NCBI RefSeq assembly: GCF_018141525.1
Contig: NZ_CP064655.1
Span: 1,426,001-1,490,000, forward strand
Direction of reading: 5' to 3'
Source: Miltoncostaea marina
GTDB lineage: Bacteria > Actinomycetota > Thermoleophilia > Miltoncostaeales > Miltoncostaeaceae
DNA: 64,000 bases
In this document: one piece after another, positions 57,025-64,000 of the stretch
Layout of the letters: the number at the start of each line of letters is the position of its first letter
Position numbering within the stretch: the stretch's first letter is position 1
Notes under the pieces: generated by a model
Told to the model about the DNA's origin: nothing
What the model saw: only the letters and a program-made list of their open reading frames with translations
Databases searched by the model: none
Program-made: the position numbers and the translations under genes

Positions 57025-58560
57025 TCAGGCCCCCCGCGGCGGCGCGCCGTGCCCGCCGCCGCCCGGCGTCTCGATGCCGAGCACCTGGCCCGCCCGCACC
57101 CGGCCGCGCCACTTGGCCGGCAGCTCCCCGCCGTCGAGGGTGGTGCGGCCCGGGGCGCCGTCGCCGCCGCCCGCGCGCCCGGAGGGGCCGCGCCCGCGGC
57201 GCTCGGCGATGACCGAGGCCTCGGCGTCGGCGAGCATCCGGATGCGGCGCTCCACGCCGTCCCCCCCGCGGCGGGCCCCGGCGCCGCCGGAGCCGCGGCG
57301 CACCCGGTAGGCCTCCACGCGCAAGGGGTACGCGGTCTCGAGCGCCTCCACGGGCGTGTTGAGCGTGTTGCTCATCGCCACGTGCACGGCGGAGGGCCCG
57401 TCCGCGGCCGAGGAGGCGCCCTGGCCGCCGCCGATCGTCTCGTAGTAGGTGAAGCCGGCGCCGCCGATCGTCAGGTTGTTCATCGTGCCCTGGCCCTGCG
57501 CCGGCACGTCGACGGCGCCGCCGAGCGCGGCGAACACGACGTCCACGATGCGGCTGGAGGTCTCCACGTTGCCGCCCGCCACCGCAGCCGGCGGCGCCGC
57601 GTTGACCAGCGTGCCGGGCGGCGCGACGACCTCCACCGGGCGGAAGGCGCCGGTCGAGGCCGGGATGTCGGGATCGGTCAGGCAGCGCACCACGAAGTAG
57701 ACGGCCGAGCGGGTCACCGACGGCGGGCAGTTGCAGTTCCCCGGGCCGGTGGGGTCGGTGCCCGTGAAGTCGACCCGCATCCGGTCGCCGGCGATCGTCA
57801 CCGCGACGCGGATCGTCAGGTCGCCCTCGGCGACGCCGTCGCCCTCCAGCGCCTCGGCGGCCGCGTACGTGCCGTCGGGCATCGCGGCGATCGCCGCCCG
57901 GGTGCGGCGCTCGGCGTACTCGAGCAGGTCGGTCAGCGCCGCCTCGACCGTCGCCGCGCCGTGGCGGGCCGCCACCTCGGCCAGGCGCCGCTCGGCCAGC
58001 CGGTGGGCCGCGAGCTGCGCGCGCAGGTCGCCCTCGCGCTCGCCGGGCGTGCGGGTGTTGGCGAGCAGCAGGTCCATCACGTCGGTCACCGGCTCGCCGC
58101 CCGCCACGAGGCGCACCGGGGGGATCACGAGCCCCTCCTGCACGAGCTCGCGCGAGCCGGCCGGCATCGAGCCGGGGGCCATGCCGCCCACGTCGGCGTG
58201 GTGCGCCCGCACGACGGCGTACGCGGCGGTGCGCCCCCCGACGGGCACGGCGCTGATGGTGGTGAGGTCGGGCAGGTGCGTGCCGCCCCGGTAGGGGTCG
58301 TTGACCACCCACACCTCGCCCGGCGCCGCGCCGCGGGCGCGGACCGCGGCGACGGCCTCCGGCATCGCGCCCAGGTGCACCGGGATCGAGGCCGACTGCA
58401 CCACCATCCGCCCCTCGGCGTCGAAGATCGCCGTGCTGCAGTCGCGGCGCTCCTTGATGTTGGGGCTGAAGGCGCTGCGCACGAGGGCTGCCTCCATCTC
58501 CTCGGCCACCGCGCGCAGCGCGTTGGCCATCACCTGCAGGGTGACCGGGTCGAGGGTCAC
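57025..58560 (-). CDS. hyuB: Hydantoinase B / oxoprolinase family protein (HyuB)
   Basis: A 511-residue subunit of the hydantoinase/5-oxoprolinase/acetone carboxylase group. Typical blocks are LVRSAFSPNIKERRDCSTAIFDAEGRMVVQSASIPVHLGAM, VNDPYRGGTHLPD, RAHHADVGGMAPGSMP, DFTGTDPTGPGNCNCP, and GAGARRGGDGVERRIRML near the C-terminus with ETPGGGGHGAP. It acts with HyuA in ATP-dependent hydrolysis of hydantoins, oxoproline or related amides; the substrate cannot be deduced. The GTG start overlaps the hyuA stop (GTGA). Converges on the LytR_C gene with 7 bp between them. Confidence 0.9.
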   Translation of the reverse strand: MTLDPVTLQVMANALRAVAEEMEAALVRSAFSPNIKERRDCSTAIFDAEGRMVVQSASIPVHLGAMPEAVAAVRARGAAPGEVWVVNDPYRGGTHLPDLTTISAVPVGGRTAAYAVVRAHHADVGGMAPGSMPAGSRELVQEGLVIPPVRLVAGGEPVTDVMDLLLANTRTPGEREGDLRAQLAAHRLAERRLAEVAARHGAATVEAALTDLLEYAERRTRAAIAAMPDGTYAAAEALEGDGVAEGDLTIRVAVTIAGDRMRVDFTGTDPTGPGNCNCPPSVTRSAVYFVVRCLTDPDIPASTGAFRPVEVVAPPGTLVNAAPPAAVAGGNVETSSRIVDVVFAALGGAVDVPAQGQGTMNNLTIGGAGFTYYETIGGGQGASSAADGPSAVHVAMSNTLNTPVEALETAYPLRVEAYRVRRGSGGAGARRGGDGVERRIRMLADAEASVIAERRGRGPSGRAGGGDGAPGRTTLDGGELPAKWRGRVRAGQVLGIETPGGGGHGAPPRGA

Positions 58561-60467
58561 GGCCGCTCCAGCACGATCGCGCCGAGCGGGTCGGTCGTGG
58601 CGGTCCAGCCCGCGCCGACCCAGCAGGTGGCGCCCTCCATGGGGATCACCGCCGGGCCGGCGACCGGCCGGCCCGGCTCGGCGGGCGCGATGGCGGGGTC
58701 GGCCCCCGGGCGCTCGGCGGCCAGCCGCAGGGTGACGGCCTCCACCGGGCGGCCGGCGTCGGCGTCGCCGTAGCGCTCCCGGTGGGCGGCGTGGAAGGCC
58801 TCGGCCAGCGCGTCCTCCGGCGCCGCCGGGTCCCACGGCACGGTGAGCGCGTGGCTCTGGCCCGCGTAGCGGCAGTCGGCGGCCGCCGAGTGGCGGGCCC
58901 CCGGCAGGTCGGCGCCGGCGCGGGCGGCGAGCGGCTCCAGGCGCGCGGCGAGGCCGCCGGCGCCGACCGGCGCGAGCACGGTCTGCACGTAGTCGCGCCG
59001 CTCGCCGGCCATCACGAGCCCCAGCGCGGCGAGCACGCCCGCCGCCGGCGGGGCGATGACGCGCCGCACGCCGAGCTCCTCGGCCACGGTGCAGGCGTGC
59101 AGCGGGCCGGCCCCGCCGAAGGCGATGAGCGTCGCCTCGCGCGGGTCCTCGCCGCGCTCGACGCTCACCCGCCGCAGCGCGCGCACCATCTCGCCGACGG
59201 CCACGGTCAGGATGCCCTCGGCGCACTCCTCCAGGCCCAGGCCCAGCTCGGCGGCCAGCCGCCCCACGGCCGCGCGCGCCGCCGCGGCGTCGAGCCGGAT
59301 GCGCCCGCCCAGCGCCACGTCGGCGGGCAGGCGCCCGAGCACCACGTCGGCGTCGGTCACGGTGGGGCGGTCGCCGCCCAGGCCGTAGGCCGCCGGGCCC
59401 GGTCGCGCGCCCGCCGAGTGGGGCCCCACGCGCAGCGCGCCGCCCGAGTCGGCCCACGCGATGCTCCCGCCGCCGGCCGAGACCGTGGCCACGTCCAGCA
59501 TCGGCAGGTGCAGCGGGTGCCCGGCGATGGTGGTCCCGGAGGCGCGCGCGGGCGCCCCGTCGCGCACGAGCGCCACGTCGCACGACGTGCCGCCCATGTC
59601 GAAGGTCAGGGCCAGCCGTCGCTCCTCCCGCGCGGCGAGCGCGGCCGCGCCGATCACGCCGCCGGCGGGGCCGCTCATCACGGTCCAGGCGGCGTGCCGC
59701 GCCGAGTCCTCGATCGGCAGCACGCCGCCGCTCGACTGCATGATCGCGGGCGCCGGCAGCCCGGCCTCGGCGGCGCGGCGGCCGAGCCGCTCGAGGTACC
59801 GGCGCAGGACGGGGGTGAGGTACGCGTCGACGACCGTCGTCGAGATGCGCTCGTACTCCCGGATCTCCGGCAGCACCTCGCTCGACACGCTCACGTGCAC
59901 GCCGGGCAGCGCCGCGCGCAGGGCCGCGGCCACGCGGGCCTCGTGCCCGGGGTGCGCGAACGCGAACAGCAGGCCCACCGCGACCGCCCCCGAGCCGTCG
60001 GCGCGGACGGCGGCCACCGCCCGCTCGAGCGACCCCTCGTCGAGCGGGGTGATCACGCCGTCCGGCCCGCAGCGCTCGCGCACCTCGTGCACGCGCTCCG
60101 GCGGCACGAGCGGGGCGGGGTGGTGGGCGTCGAGGCGGTAGAGGTGGGCGCGGTCCTGGCGCCGCAGCTCGAGCACGTCCCCGAACCCCTGCGTGGCCAC
60201 CAGGCTCGTGCGCGCGCCGGTGCCCTCCAGCAGCGCGTTGGTGCCCACGGTCATGCCGTGGCCGAAGCGGGTGACGTCGCCGGGGCCGAGCCCGGCCCGC
60301 CCGAGCGCCGCGAGCACCGCGGCCACCACGCCGTCGCTCTGGTCGTCGGGCGTCGTGGGGACCTTCGCCGTCACCAGGCGCCCGCCGGCGACGACGGCGG
60401 CGTCGGTGAAGGTCCCCCCGACGTCCACCCCGACCAGGGCGCCGTCCGCCGCGCTCGCCTCTATCAT
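58557..60467 (-). CDS. hyuA: Hydantoinase A / oxoprolinase family protein (HyuA)
   Basis: A 636-residue ATP-binding subunit. LVGVDVGGTFTDAAVV is the N-terminal phosphate loop, FGHGMTVGTNALLEG the second block, SSGGVLPIEDSARHAAWTVMSGPAGGVIGAA the third, and LALTFDMGGTSCDVALVRDG the actin-like ATPase phosphate-2 loop, followed by LDVATVSAGGGSIAWAD. The C-terminal part is the acetone-carboxylase-like beta domain. TAGAGT (60476-60481) ends 8 bp before the ATG (leaderless). It is co-translated with hyuB. Confidence 0.9.
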   Translation of the reverse strand: MIEASAADGALVGVDVGGTFTDAAVVAGGRLVTAKVPTTPDDQSDGVVAAVLAALGRAGLGPGDVTRFGHGMTVGTNALLEGTGARTSLVATQGFGDVLELRRQDRAHLYRLDAHHPAPLVPPERVHEVRERCGPDGVITPLDEGSLERAVAAVRADGSGAVAVGLLFAFAHPGHEARVAAALRAALPGVHVSVSSEVLPEIREYERISTTVVDAYLTPVLRRYLERLGRRAAEAGLPAPAIMQSSGGVLPIEDSARHAAWTVMSGPAGGVIGAAALAAREERRLALTFDMGGTSCDVALVRDGAPARASGTTIAGHPLHLPMLDVATVSAGGGSIAWADSGGALRVGPHSAGARPGPAAYGLGGDRPTVTDADVVLGRLPADVALGGRIRLDAAAARAAVGRLAAELGLGLEECAEGILTVAVGEMVRALRRVSVERGEDPREATLIAFGGAGPLHACTVAEELGVRRVIAPPAAGVLAALGLVMAGERRDYVQTVLAPVGAGGLAARLEPLAARAGADLPGARHSAAADCRYAGQSHALTVPWDPAAPEDALAEAFHAAHRERYGDADAGRPVEAVTLRLAAERPGADPAIAPAEPGRPVAGPAVIPMEGATCWVGAGWTATTDPLGAIVLERP

Positions 60468-60503
60468 CGCCGCCGACTCTACCGGGGAGGCCACGTCCGG
60501 CTC

Positions 60504-61352
60504 GTGCTGACCACCCTCGCGCTCGTCCTCGCGCCGGCCGCCGCGGCGGCCGCGGCGGGCGCCCCCGCCGCGGCGCCGGTCGAGCTGGCGCCGGGCCCGC
60601 CCAACGGCGACCTGTCGGCGGGCCTGGCGGGGTGGGAGGCGCTCGGCGTGGAGCCGGTGGTGCCGCTCGGCCGCGGCGTGCGGGTGCACGGCAACACGAC
60701 GCTCGTCTCGCCGCCGCTCGCGCTGCCGCCCGGCGCGCAGACGCTGCGCGTCACGGTGCGCGCGCCCGCCGGCGGGGCGCTGCTCGAGGTGCGCGCCCGC
60801 CCGGAGGCCGGCGGACCGGAGGTGCGCCTGGGCGAGCTCGAGCCCGGCCGGGCGCGCCGCTCGCTGCCGGTCGGCGTGGCGGGGCTCGCCGGGACCACCG
60901 TGCGGATCGTGATCGACCCGGTGCCGGCGCTCGGGACCAGCGTCGAGGTGCACCGCGTGGGCCCGGTCACCGCGCCCATGCCGCGCTGGCGGGTGGTCAC
61001 GGGGGCGCTCGAGGTGGCCGGCGCGCGCGGGCGGCGCTCGGTGCGGGTGGCCGACGCCCCGCTCGAGCTGGTGTCGCCGGCCGTCCGCCGGCCCCGGGGC
61101 GCCCGCGAGCTGACCCTGCAGGTGCGCGGCGACGGCCTGCTGCGCGCGCGGGCCGGCGCCCGCCCGGCCGTGGCGCGGGCGCTCGCGCGCTGGCGCACGG
61201 TGCGCGTGGCGCTGCCGCGCCGGGGCGCGACCGCCCGCCTGCGCCTGCGGGCCGTGCCGGGCCCGGGCGGGATGGAGCTGCGCCGCATCGGCGCGCCCGC
61301 CCCGGCGCGCGCTAGAACGACTGGACCGTCGGCCGGATCAGGATCTCGTTGA
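60504..61352 (+). CDS. Secreted beta-sandwich-like protein, unknown function
   Basis: A 282-residue protein with a signal peptide (VLTTLALVLAPAAAAAAAGAPA). The mature part looks like two carbohydrate-binding-module-like beta domains: about 30-150 with NGDLSAGLAGWEALGVEPVVPLGRGVRVHGN and LVSPPLALPPGAQTLRVTVRAPAGG, and 160-270 with WRVVTGALEVAGARGRRSVRVADAPLELVSPAV and ELTLQVRGDGLLRARAG. The NxxxxxGxxxW pattern followed by paired strands is common in CBM-like modules. No enzyme domain is visible. It overlaps the SDR gene end by 41 bp in convergent orientation. The start is uncertain. Confidence 0.6.
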   Translation: MLTTLALVLAPAAAAAAAGAPAAAPVELAPGPPNGDLSAGLAGWEALGVEPVVPLGRGVRVHGNTTLVSPPLALPPGAQTLRVTVRAPAGGALLEVRARPEAGGPEVRLGELEPGRARRSLPVGVAGLAGTTVRIVIDPVPALGTSVEVHRVGPVTAPMPRWRVVTGALEVAGARGRRSVRVADAPLELVSPAVRRPRGARELTLQVRGDGLLRARAGARPAVARALARWRTVRVALPRRGATARLRLRAVPGPGGMELRRIGAPAPARARTTGPSAGSGSR

Positions 61353-62013
61353 CGTCGACGTGCGGCGGCTGGGCCACCGCGAACATCACGGCCCGCGCGA
61401 CGTCGTCGGCGGTGAGCTGCGGCCCGCCGACCGGCGTGTCGTAGAACGGGGTCTCGACCGTGCCCGGCGAGACGAGCGTGACGCGCACCCCGGTGCCGTC
61501 GAGCTCCTGGCGGGCGGCCTCGGCCATCGCGGTGACCGACCACTTCGTGGCGCCGTAGAGCGAGCCCGGCGGCACCTTGCGGCCGGCCACCGAGCCCATC
61601 AGCAGCAGGTGGCCGCGCCGCGCGCGCAGCTCGTCCACGCAGGCGCGGATCGTGAGCGCCGCGCCGAGGACGTTCGTCAGCACCATCGCCCGCCAGTGCT
61701 CGACCGTCTCCTGCTGGAAGCCCCGCGTGGCGCCGAAGCCGGCGTTGGCGAACACCACGTCGATGCGGCCCATGTCGTCCAGGGCGCGCGCGACCATCGC
61801 GCGCTGGTCCTCCCACTCGGTGACGTCGCAGCGCACCGCCAGCGCGCGTCCGGGGCCGCCCAGCTCCCCGGCGAGGGCATCCAGCCGGTCGGCCGAGCGC
61901 GCCGCCAGGACCACCCGGTGCCCCGCCGCCGCCGCGGCGCGGGCCGTCGCCGCCCCGATCCCGCTCGAGGCGCCGGTGATCAGCACCACCCGGTCGTCGC
62001 CCGATCCGCTCAT
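61312..62013 (-). CDS. Short-chain dehydrogenase/reductase (SDR)
   Basis: A 233-residue classical SDR. VVLITGASSGIGAATARAAAAAG is the NAD(P) loop (TGxxxGIG), FANAGFG the NAG motif, GSVAGRKVPPGSLYGATKWSVTAM the catalytic Ser-Tyr-Lys (YxxxK: YGATK), and VSPGTVETPFY the cofactor C-terminal motif. The substrate is unknown. Its ATG overlaps the upstream zinc-ribbon gene (ATGA), so it is the last gene of a three-gene operon. Confidence 0.9.
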   Translation of the reverse strand: MSGSGDDRVVLITGASSGIGAATARAAAAAGHRVVLAARSADRLDALAGELGGPGRALAVRCDVTEWEDQRAMVARALDDMGRIDVVFANAGFGATRGFQQETVEHWRAMVLTNVLGAALTIRACVDELRARRGHLLLMGSVAGRKVPPGSLYGATKWSVTAMAEAARQELDGTGVRVTLVSPGTVETPFYDTPVGGPQLTADDVARAVMFAVAQPPHVDVNEILIRPTVQSF

Positions 62014-62882
62014 CCGCTGATCCTCCGCGCGTAGGCGCCCGGGAACTCCGGGCGCAGGCGCGACGCCTGGCCGACGGCGGCGCCGCGGTCGTCGTACACG
62101 CCCGAGAACACGACCCAGTAGCCGGGCCGCAGGCCGGTGAAGTCCGACGACCACAGCACGCCCGCCTCGTCGCCGCCGTCGCGCACCCGCGCCTTCGCGG
62201 CGCGGGCGTCGGCCTCGTCGCGCACCGACGACAGCACCGCGGTCCAGGCGGCGCGGCCGGGCGGCCAGTCCGACGCGCCGTCCCCCGGATCGGGCTCCGG
62301 ACCGGGCTGCGGCCGGGGCTCCGGCTGGGGCTCCGGGACGTCGTCGGTGGTCGGCGCCGTGGGGCCGGTCGCGGGCGGCCCGGTGACGGTGGGAAAGCCC
62401 GGGGTGGTCGGCTGCCCCGGCACCGTCGGCATCGTCGGCGTCGTGAACGAGGTGTCCGGCGGCAGGCCGCCGGTGGTCGGCGCGCTGGGCGGCAGCGGCG
62501 TGAACGGCCCCGTCGCCGTGAGCGTCGACGCGGTGGTCGTCCCGCCCCCGTCGTCGTCGGTGGCGACGGCGTACGCCAGGGCGCCGGCGCCCACGCCGAG
62601 CAGCGCGATCGCGCCCGCCAGCAGCGCCACGCCGCGGCCGCCGCGGCGCAGGCGGGGCGCGAGCGGGGTGGGGGAGCCGCACTCGAGGCAGTAGGTCTGG
62701 TCGGGCTCGAGCTCGGCCCCGCAGACCTCGCAGCGCGGCGGCCCGGCGGGCTCCGGCGGCGCGCCGTCACCCGGGGGCGGGGGCCCGTCCGGGGGGTCGA
62801 CCGCCGGCGGCTCGCGGCCGGCGGCGCCCGGGCCGGCGACGGGATCGGCCTCCTCCCGGCCGGTCGGCCGCTCCTCGCTCAC
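62010..62882 (-). CDS. Zinc-ribbon membrane protein with SPOR-like C-terminus
   Basis: A 290-residue protein. A Pro-rich start is followed by a zinc ribbon (CEVCGAELEPDQTYCLECG, two CxxC pairs, about 51-69), one membrane helix (about 83-108, GVALLAGAIALLGVGAGALAYAVA) and a long Pro/Thr-rich linker. The C-terminal domain (PGRAAWTAVLSSVRDEADARAAKARV, GYWVVFSGVYDDRGAAVGQASRLRPEFPGAYARRI) has the look of a SPOR peptidoglycan-binding fold. It probably spans the membrane with the ribbon inside and the SPOR-like domain outside. It starts with GTG overlapping the preceding stop (GTGA) and is coupled to the SDR. Confidence 0.7.
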   Translation of the reverse strand: MSEERPTGREEADPVAGPGAAGREPPAVDPPDGPPPPGDGAPPEPAGPPRCEVCGAELEPDQTYCLECGSPTPLAPRLRRGGRGVALLAGAIALLGVGAGALAYAVATDDDGGGTTTASTLTATGPFTPLPPSAPTTGGLPPDTSFTTPTMPTVPGQPTTPGFPTVTGPPATGPTAPTTDDVPEPQPEPRPQPGPEPDPGDGASDWPPGRAAWTAVLSSVRDEADARAAKARVRDGGDEAGVLWSSDFTGLRPGYWVVFSGVYDDRGAAVGQASRLRPEFPGAYARRISG

Positions 62883-63480
62883 GTGCCCCGCGGGACGTCG
62901 ATGACGGCGGTCGCCTGCTCGTCGCCCTCGGCCGAGACCGGCACGAGGCGGGCGCCGCAGCTCCAGCAGAAGCGGGCCCCGGCGTGAAAGGGCGAGCGGC
63001 AGGCCACGCAGCAGCCGACCGAGGGGTCGGCCGGCGCCCGGGAGCGCCGCTCGCGCCGCAGCTGATCGATCTCGGCCAGCCGCACGTCGATGTCGCGCAC
63101 CGTGTCGTCGATCTCGGCCACCTCGCCGGCGCGGCGGCGGGCCACGTCCTCGCCCAGCATGTCGCGGCGGTAGAGCTCGAAGGCGAGGCCGCCCAGGTGG
63201 TAGACGGTCTCCTCGCGGCGGGCCAGCAGGCGCCGCCGCTCCCGGCGCAGCCGGCGCGCGCTGGGCGCCCGCCCGGGCGCGATGGCGGGATCGTCGGCTT
63301 CGGGCACGGCCGGCTGCGCCGCGGCCGGCTCGTCGGCGGCCGGCGGCTCGGGGGCGGCGGCGGGGGCGTGATGGCCTCCGGGGCCAGGCGCCGCCGCCGC
63401 GGCAGCCAGCGCCGGCGGCCCTCCGGCGGGCCGTCCACGGCCGGCGTCGTGCGGTCGTCGGGGTCGGCGGGCGTCGTCAT
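62879..63480 (-). pseudogene. Zinc-ribbon coiled-coil protein, frameshifted in a poly-C tract
   Basis: The likely start MTTPADPDDRTTPAVDGP (ATG 63480) follows a TACGAT -10 (63493-63498), and the frame is coherent to APEAITPPPPP. After the run of C and CCG (about 63349-63370) the sensible frame is the next one. It reads EPPAADEPAAAQPAVPEADD, a coiled coil (ARRLRRERRRLLARREETVYHLGGLAFELYRRDMLGEDVARRRAGEVAEIDDTVRDIDVRLAEIDQLRRE) and a zinc ribbon (CVACRSPFHAGARFCWSCG). So one base seems lost or gained there. The ribbon and the next gene's ribbon suggest partners. Sequencing error is quite possible. Confidence 0.6.
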
Positions 63481-63542
63481 CGGGCTGCGTGCATCGTACC
63501 GGGCAGGTTCGTCGGCGCCCGGCGGGCCCCTGCGCCGGCATG

Positions 63543-63572
63543 TTGACCGCCGTCCGCGTGGCTCCCTATACT
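63543..63572 (+). promoter_or_regulatory. Promoter of the SAM riboswitch / threonine synthase transcript
   Basis: TTGACC (63543-63548), 18-bp spacer, TATACT (63567-63572): a near-consensus promoter in an otherwise very GC-rich background. The predicted transcript start (about 63579) coincides with the first base of riboswitch stem P1. Confidence 0.85.
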
Positions 63573-63578
63573 CGCCTC

Positions 63579-63679
63579 CGCATCAAGAGCGGTGGAGGGA
63601 CTGGCCCTGTGAAGCCGCGGCAACCAGCGCGATACGCGCCAGGTGCCAATTCCATCAGGCGGATCGCCTGGGAGATGCG
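63579..63679 (+). promoter_or_regulatory. SAM-I (S-box) riboswitch
   Basis: All core features of the SAM-I family are present. P1 is CGCATC (63579-63584) with GATGCG (63674-63679). The conserved cores AGAGCGGTGGAGGGACTGGC and CCTGTGAAGCCGCGGCAACC follow. P3 has GCGCGATACGCGC and then CAGGTGCCAATTCC. P4 is CAGGCG-gat-CGCCTG. It binds S-adenosylmethionine and shuts down the gene below, here threonine synthase. This is the first strong RNA regulator in the window. Confidence 0.95.
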
Positions 63680-63710
63680 AGCGTCCGACCGGTGCACCGC
63701 CCGTCGCCCT

Positions 63711-63739
63711 CGCCCCTCCCAGGGAGTGGGCGTTTCGTT
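63711..63739 (+). terminator. Candidate riboswitch-controlled terminator
   Basis: CGCCC-C-TCC (63711-63719) can pair with GGA-GT-GGGCG, followed by TTTCGTTCG. It lies 31 bases after P1 and 25 bases before the thrC start. When SAM is bound it could end transcription; otherwise an alternative pairing would have to sequester it, which I could not define with certainty. Confidence 0.5.
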
Positions 63740-63763
63740 CGTGGCGAGGACCGGGAGGACGGG

Positions 63764-64000
63764 GTGACACGGCATCAGACGGCGGCGACCGCGCTCCGAT
63801 GTAAGGAATGCGAGCGGACTGGCGAGCTCACCGCCGCCTACGTCTGCGAGTACTGCTTCGGCCCGCTCGAGGTGGTGTACGACACCGAGCGCATCGCGAG
63901 CGTCGTGAGCCGCGAACGCATCGCGTCGGGCCCCCCCTCGCTGTGGCGCTACAGCGACTTCCTGCCCTGCGCGCCCGATGACCCCTACGCCGGCCTGCCG
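63764..64000 (+). CDS. thrC: Threonine synthase (N-terminal part, cut by window edge)
   Basis: The first 79 codons of a PLP-dependent threonine synthase, running past base 64000. VTRHQTAATALRCKECERTGELTAAYVCEYCFGPLEVVYD holds the four-cysteine zinc-ribbon-like start found in many bacterial threonine synthases (CKEC...CEYC). SGPPSLWRYSDFLPCAPDDPYAGLP leads into the catalytic domain. It turns O-phosphohomoserine into threonine. The GTG start has GGGAGGAC at the proper distance. The upstream SAM-I riboswitch suggests a link to methionine or to an S-containing pathway. Confidence 0.88.
   Translation, partial: MTRHQTAATALRCKECERTGELTAAYVCEYCFGPLEVVYDTERIASVVSRERIASGPPSLWRYSDFLPCAPDDPYAGLP

Noticed and set aside
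62879-63541. A start at 63541 for the zinc-ribbon protein in one frame
   Set aside because: The TACGAT promoter (63493-63498) lies downstream of that start, and the N-terminal part in that frame is low-complexity; a frameshift after MTTPADPDD fits better.

Overview
This window is about 64 kb of very GC-rich, gene-dense chromosomal DNA from an actinobacterium, most plausibly from a deep-branching class such as Thermoleophilia (inference). Supporting this are actinobacterial LexA boxes (GAAC-N4-GTTC), DnaE2 plus ImuB, an F420-type luciferase-like oxidoreductase, a pdxS-pdxT-yebC-ruvCAB-yajC-secDF-relA gene order with insertions, frequent GTG starts with GTGA/ATGA overlaps, and many apparently leaderless promoters. 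No tRNA, rRNA, CRISPR array or transposase was seen.

Left part (1-16.7 kb): the 5' half of dnaE2 (cut by the window edge), a TolB-like propeller protein, an AI-2E family permease, a methyltransferase and a DUF4389 membrane protein. Next come a dense set of stems that looks like a structured RNA, a cell-wall amidase with an apparent AUC start, imuB-DUF6504, two flavoenzymes, topB-arfB, a phosphofructokinase with a PPi-type active site, a PAP2 phosphatase and a c-di-GMP (GGDEF + HD-GYP) protein. dnaE2, imuB and a small winged-helix-like gene at 37.1-37.5 kb each carry a LexA box, so they form a local SOS regulon.

Middle part (16.7-34.7 kb): two secreted L,D-transpeptidases, a frameshifted secreted repeat protein, a methyltransferase, an acetyltransferase and a second, larger PAS-GAF-GGDEF-HD-GYP protein. 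A tetR/DHA2 efflux pair follows, divergent around two phased palindromic operators, then a FAD oxidoreductase, a LysM lytic transglycosylase, an F420-type oxidoreductase coupled to LigD (domain order PE-ligase-polymerase), a lipoprotein and an RpiR regulator.

Right-centre (34.8-56.2 kb): this is the conserved housekeeping backbone, with pyridoxal phosphate synthase (pdxST), yebC, the Holliday-junction genes ruvCAB, yajC, a fused secDF, ubiB, recJ and relA/spoT. Insertions include the SOS-controlled gene, a stand-alone lipoyl domain, a phosphatase frameshifted in its active site, a 690-bp non-coding stretch with three palindromic repeats, a glycosyltransferase/PAP2 pair, and two paralogous membrane-anchored proteins with a C-terminal domain I do not recognise.

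Right end (56.3-64 kb): a LytR_C-domain protein, a hydantoinase/oxoprolinase pair (hyuA-hyuB), a secreted beta-sandwich-like protein and a three-gene operon (frameshifted zinc-ribbon protein, zinc-ribbon/SPOR-like membrane protein, SDR). The window ends with a canonical SAM-I riboswitch, with its own promoter and a possible terminator, in front of the start of a threonine synthase gene. Three genes show single-base frame changes in GC-rich runs; they may be real lesions or sequencing errors.
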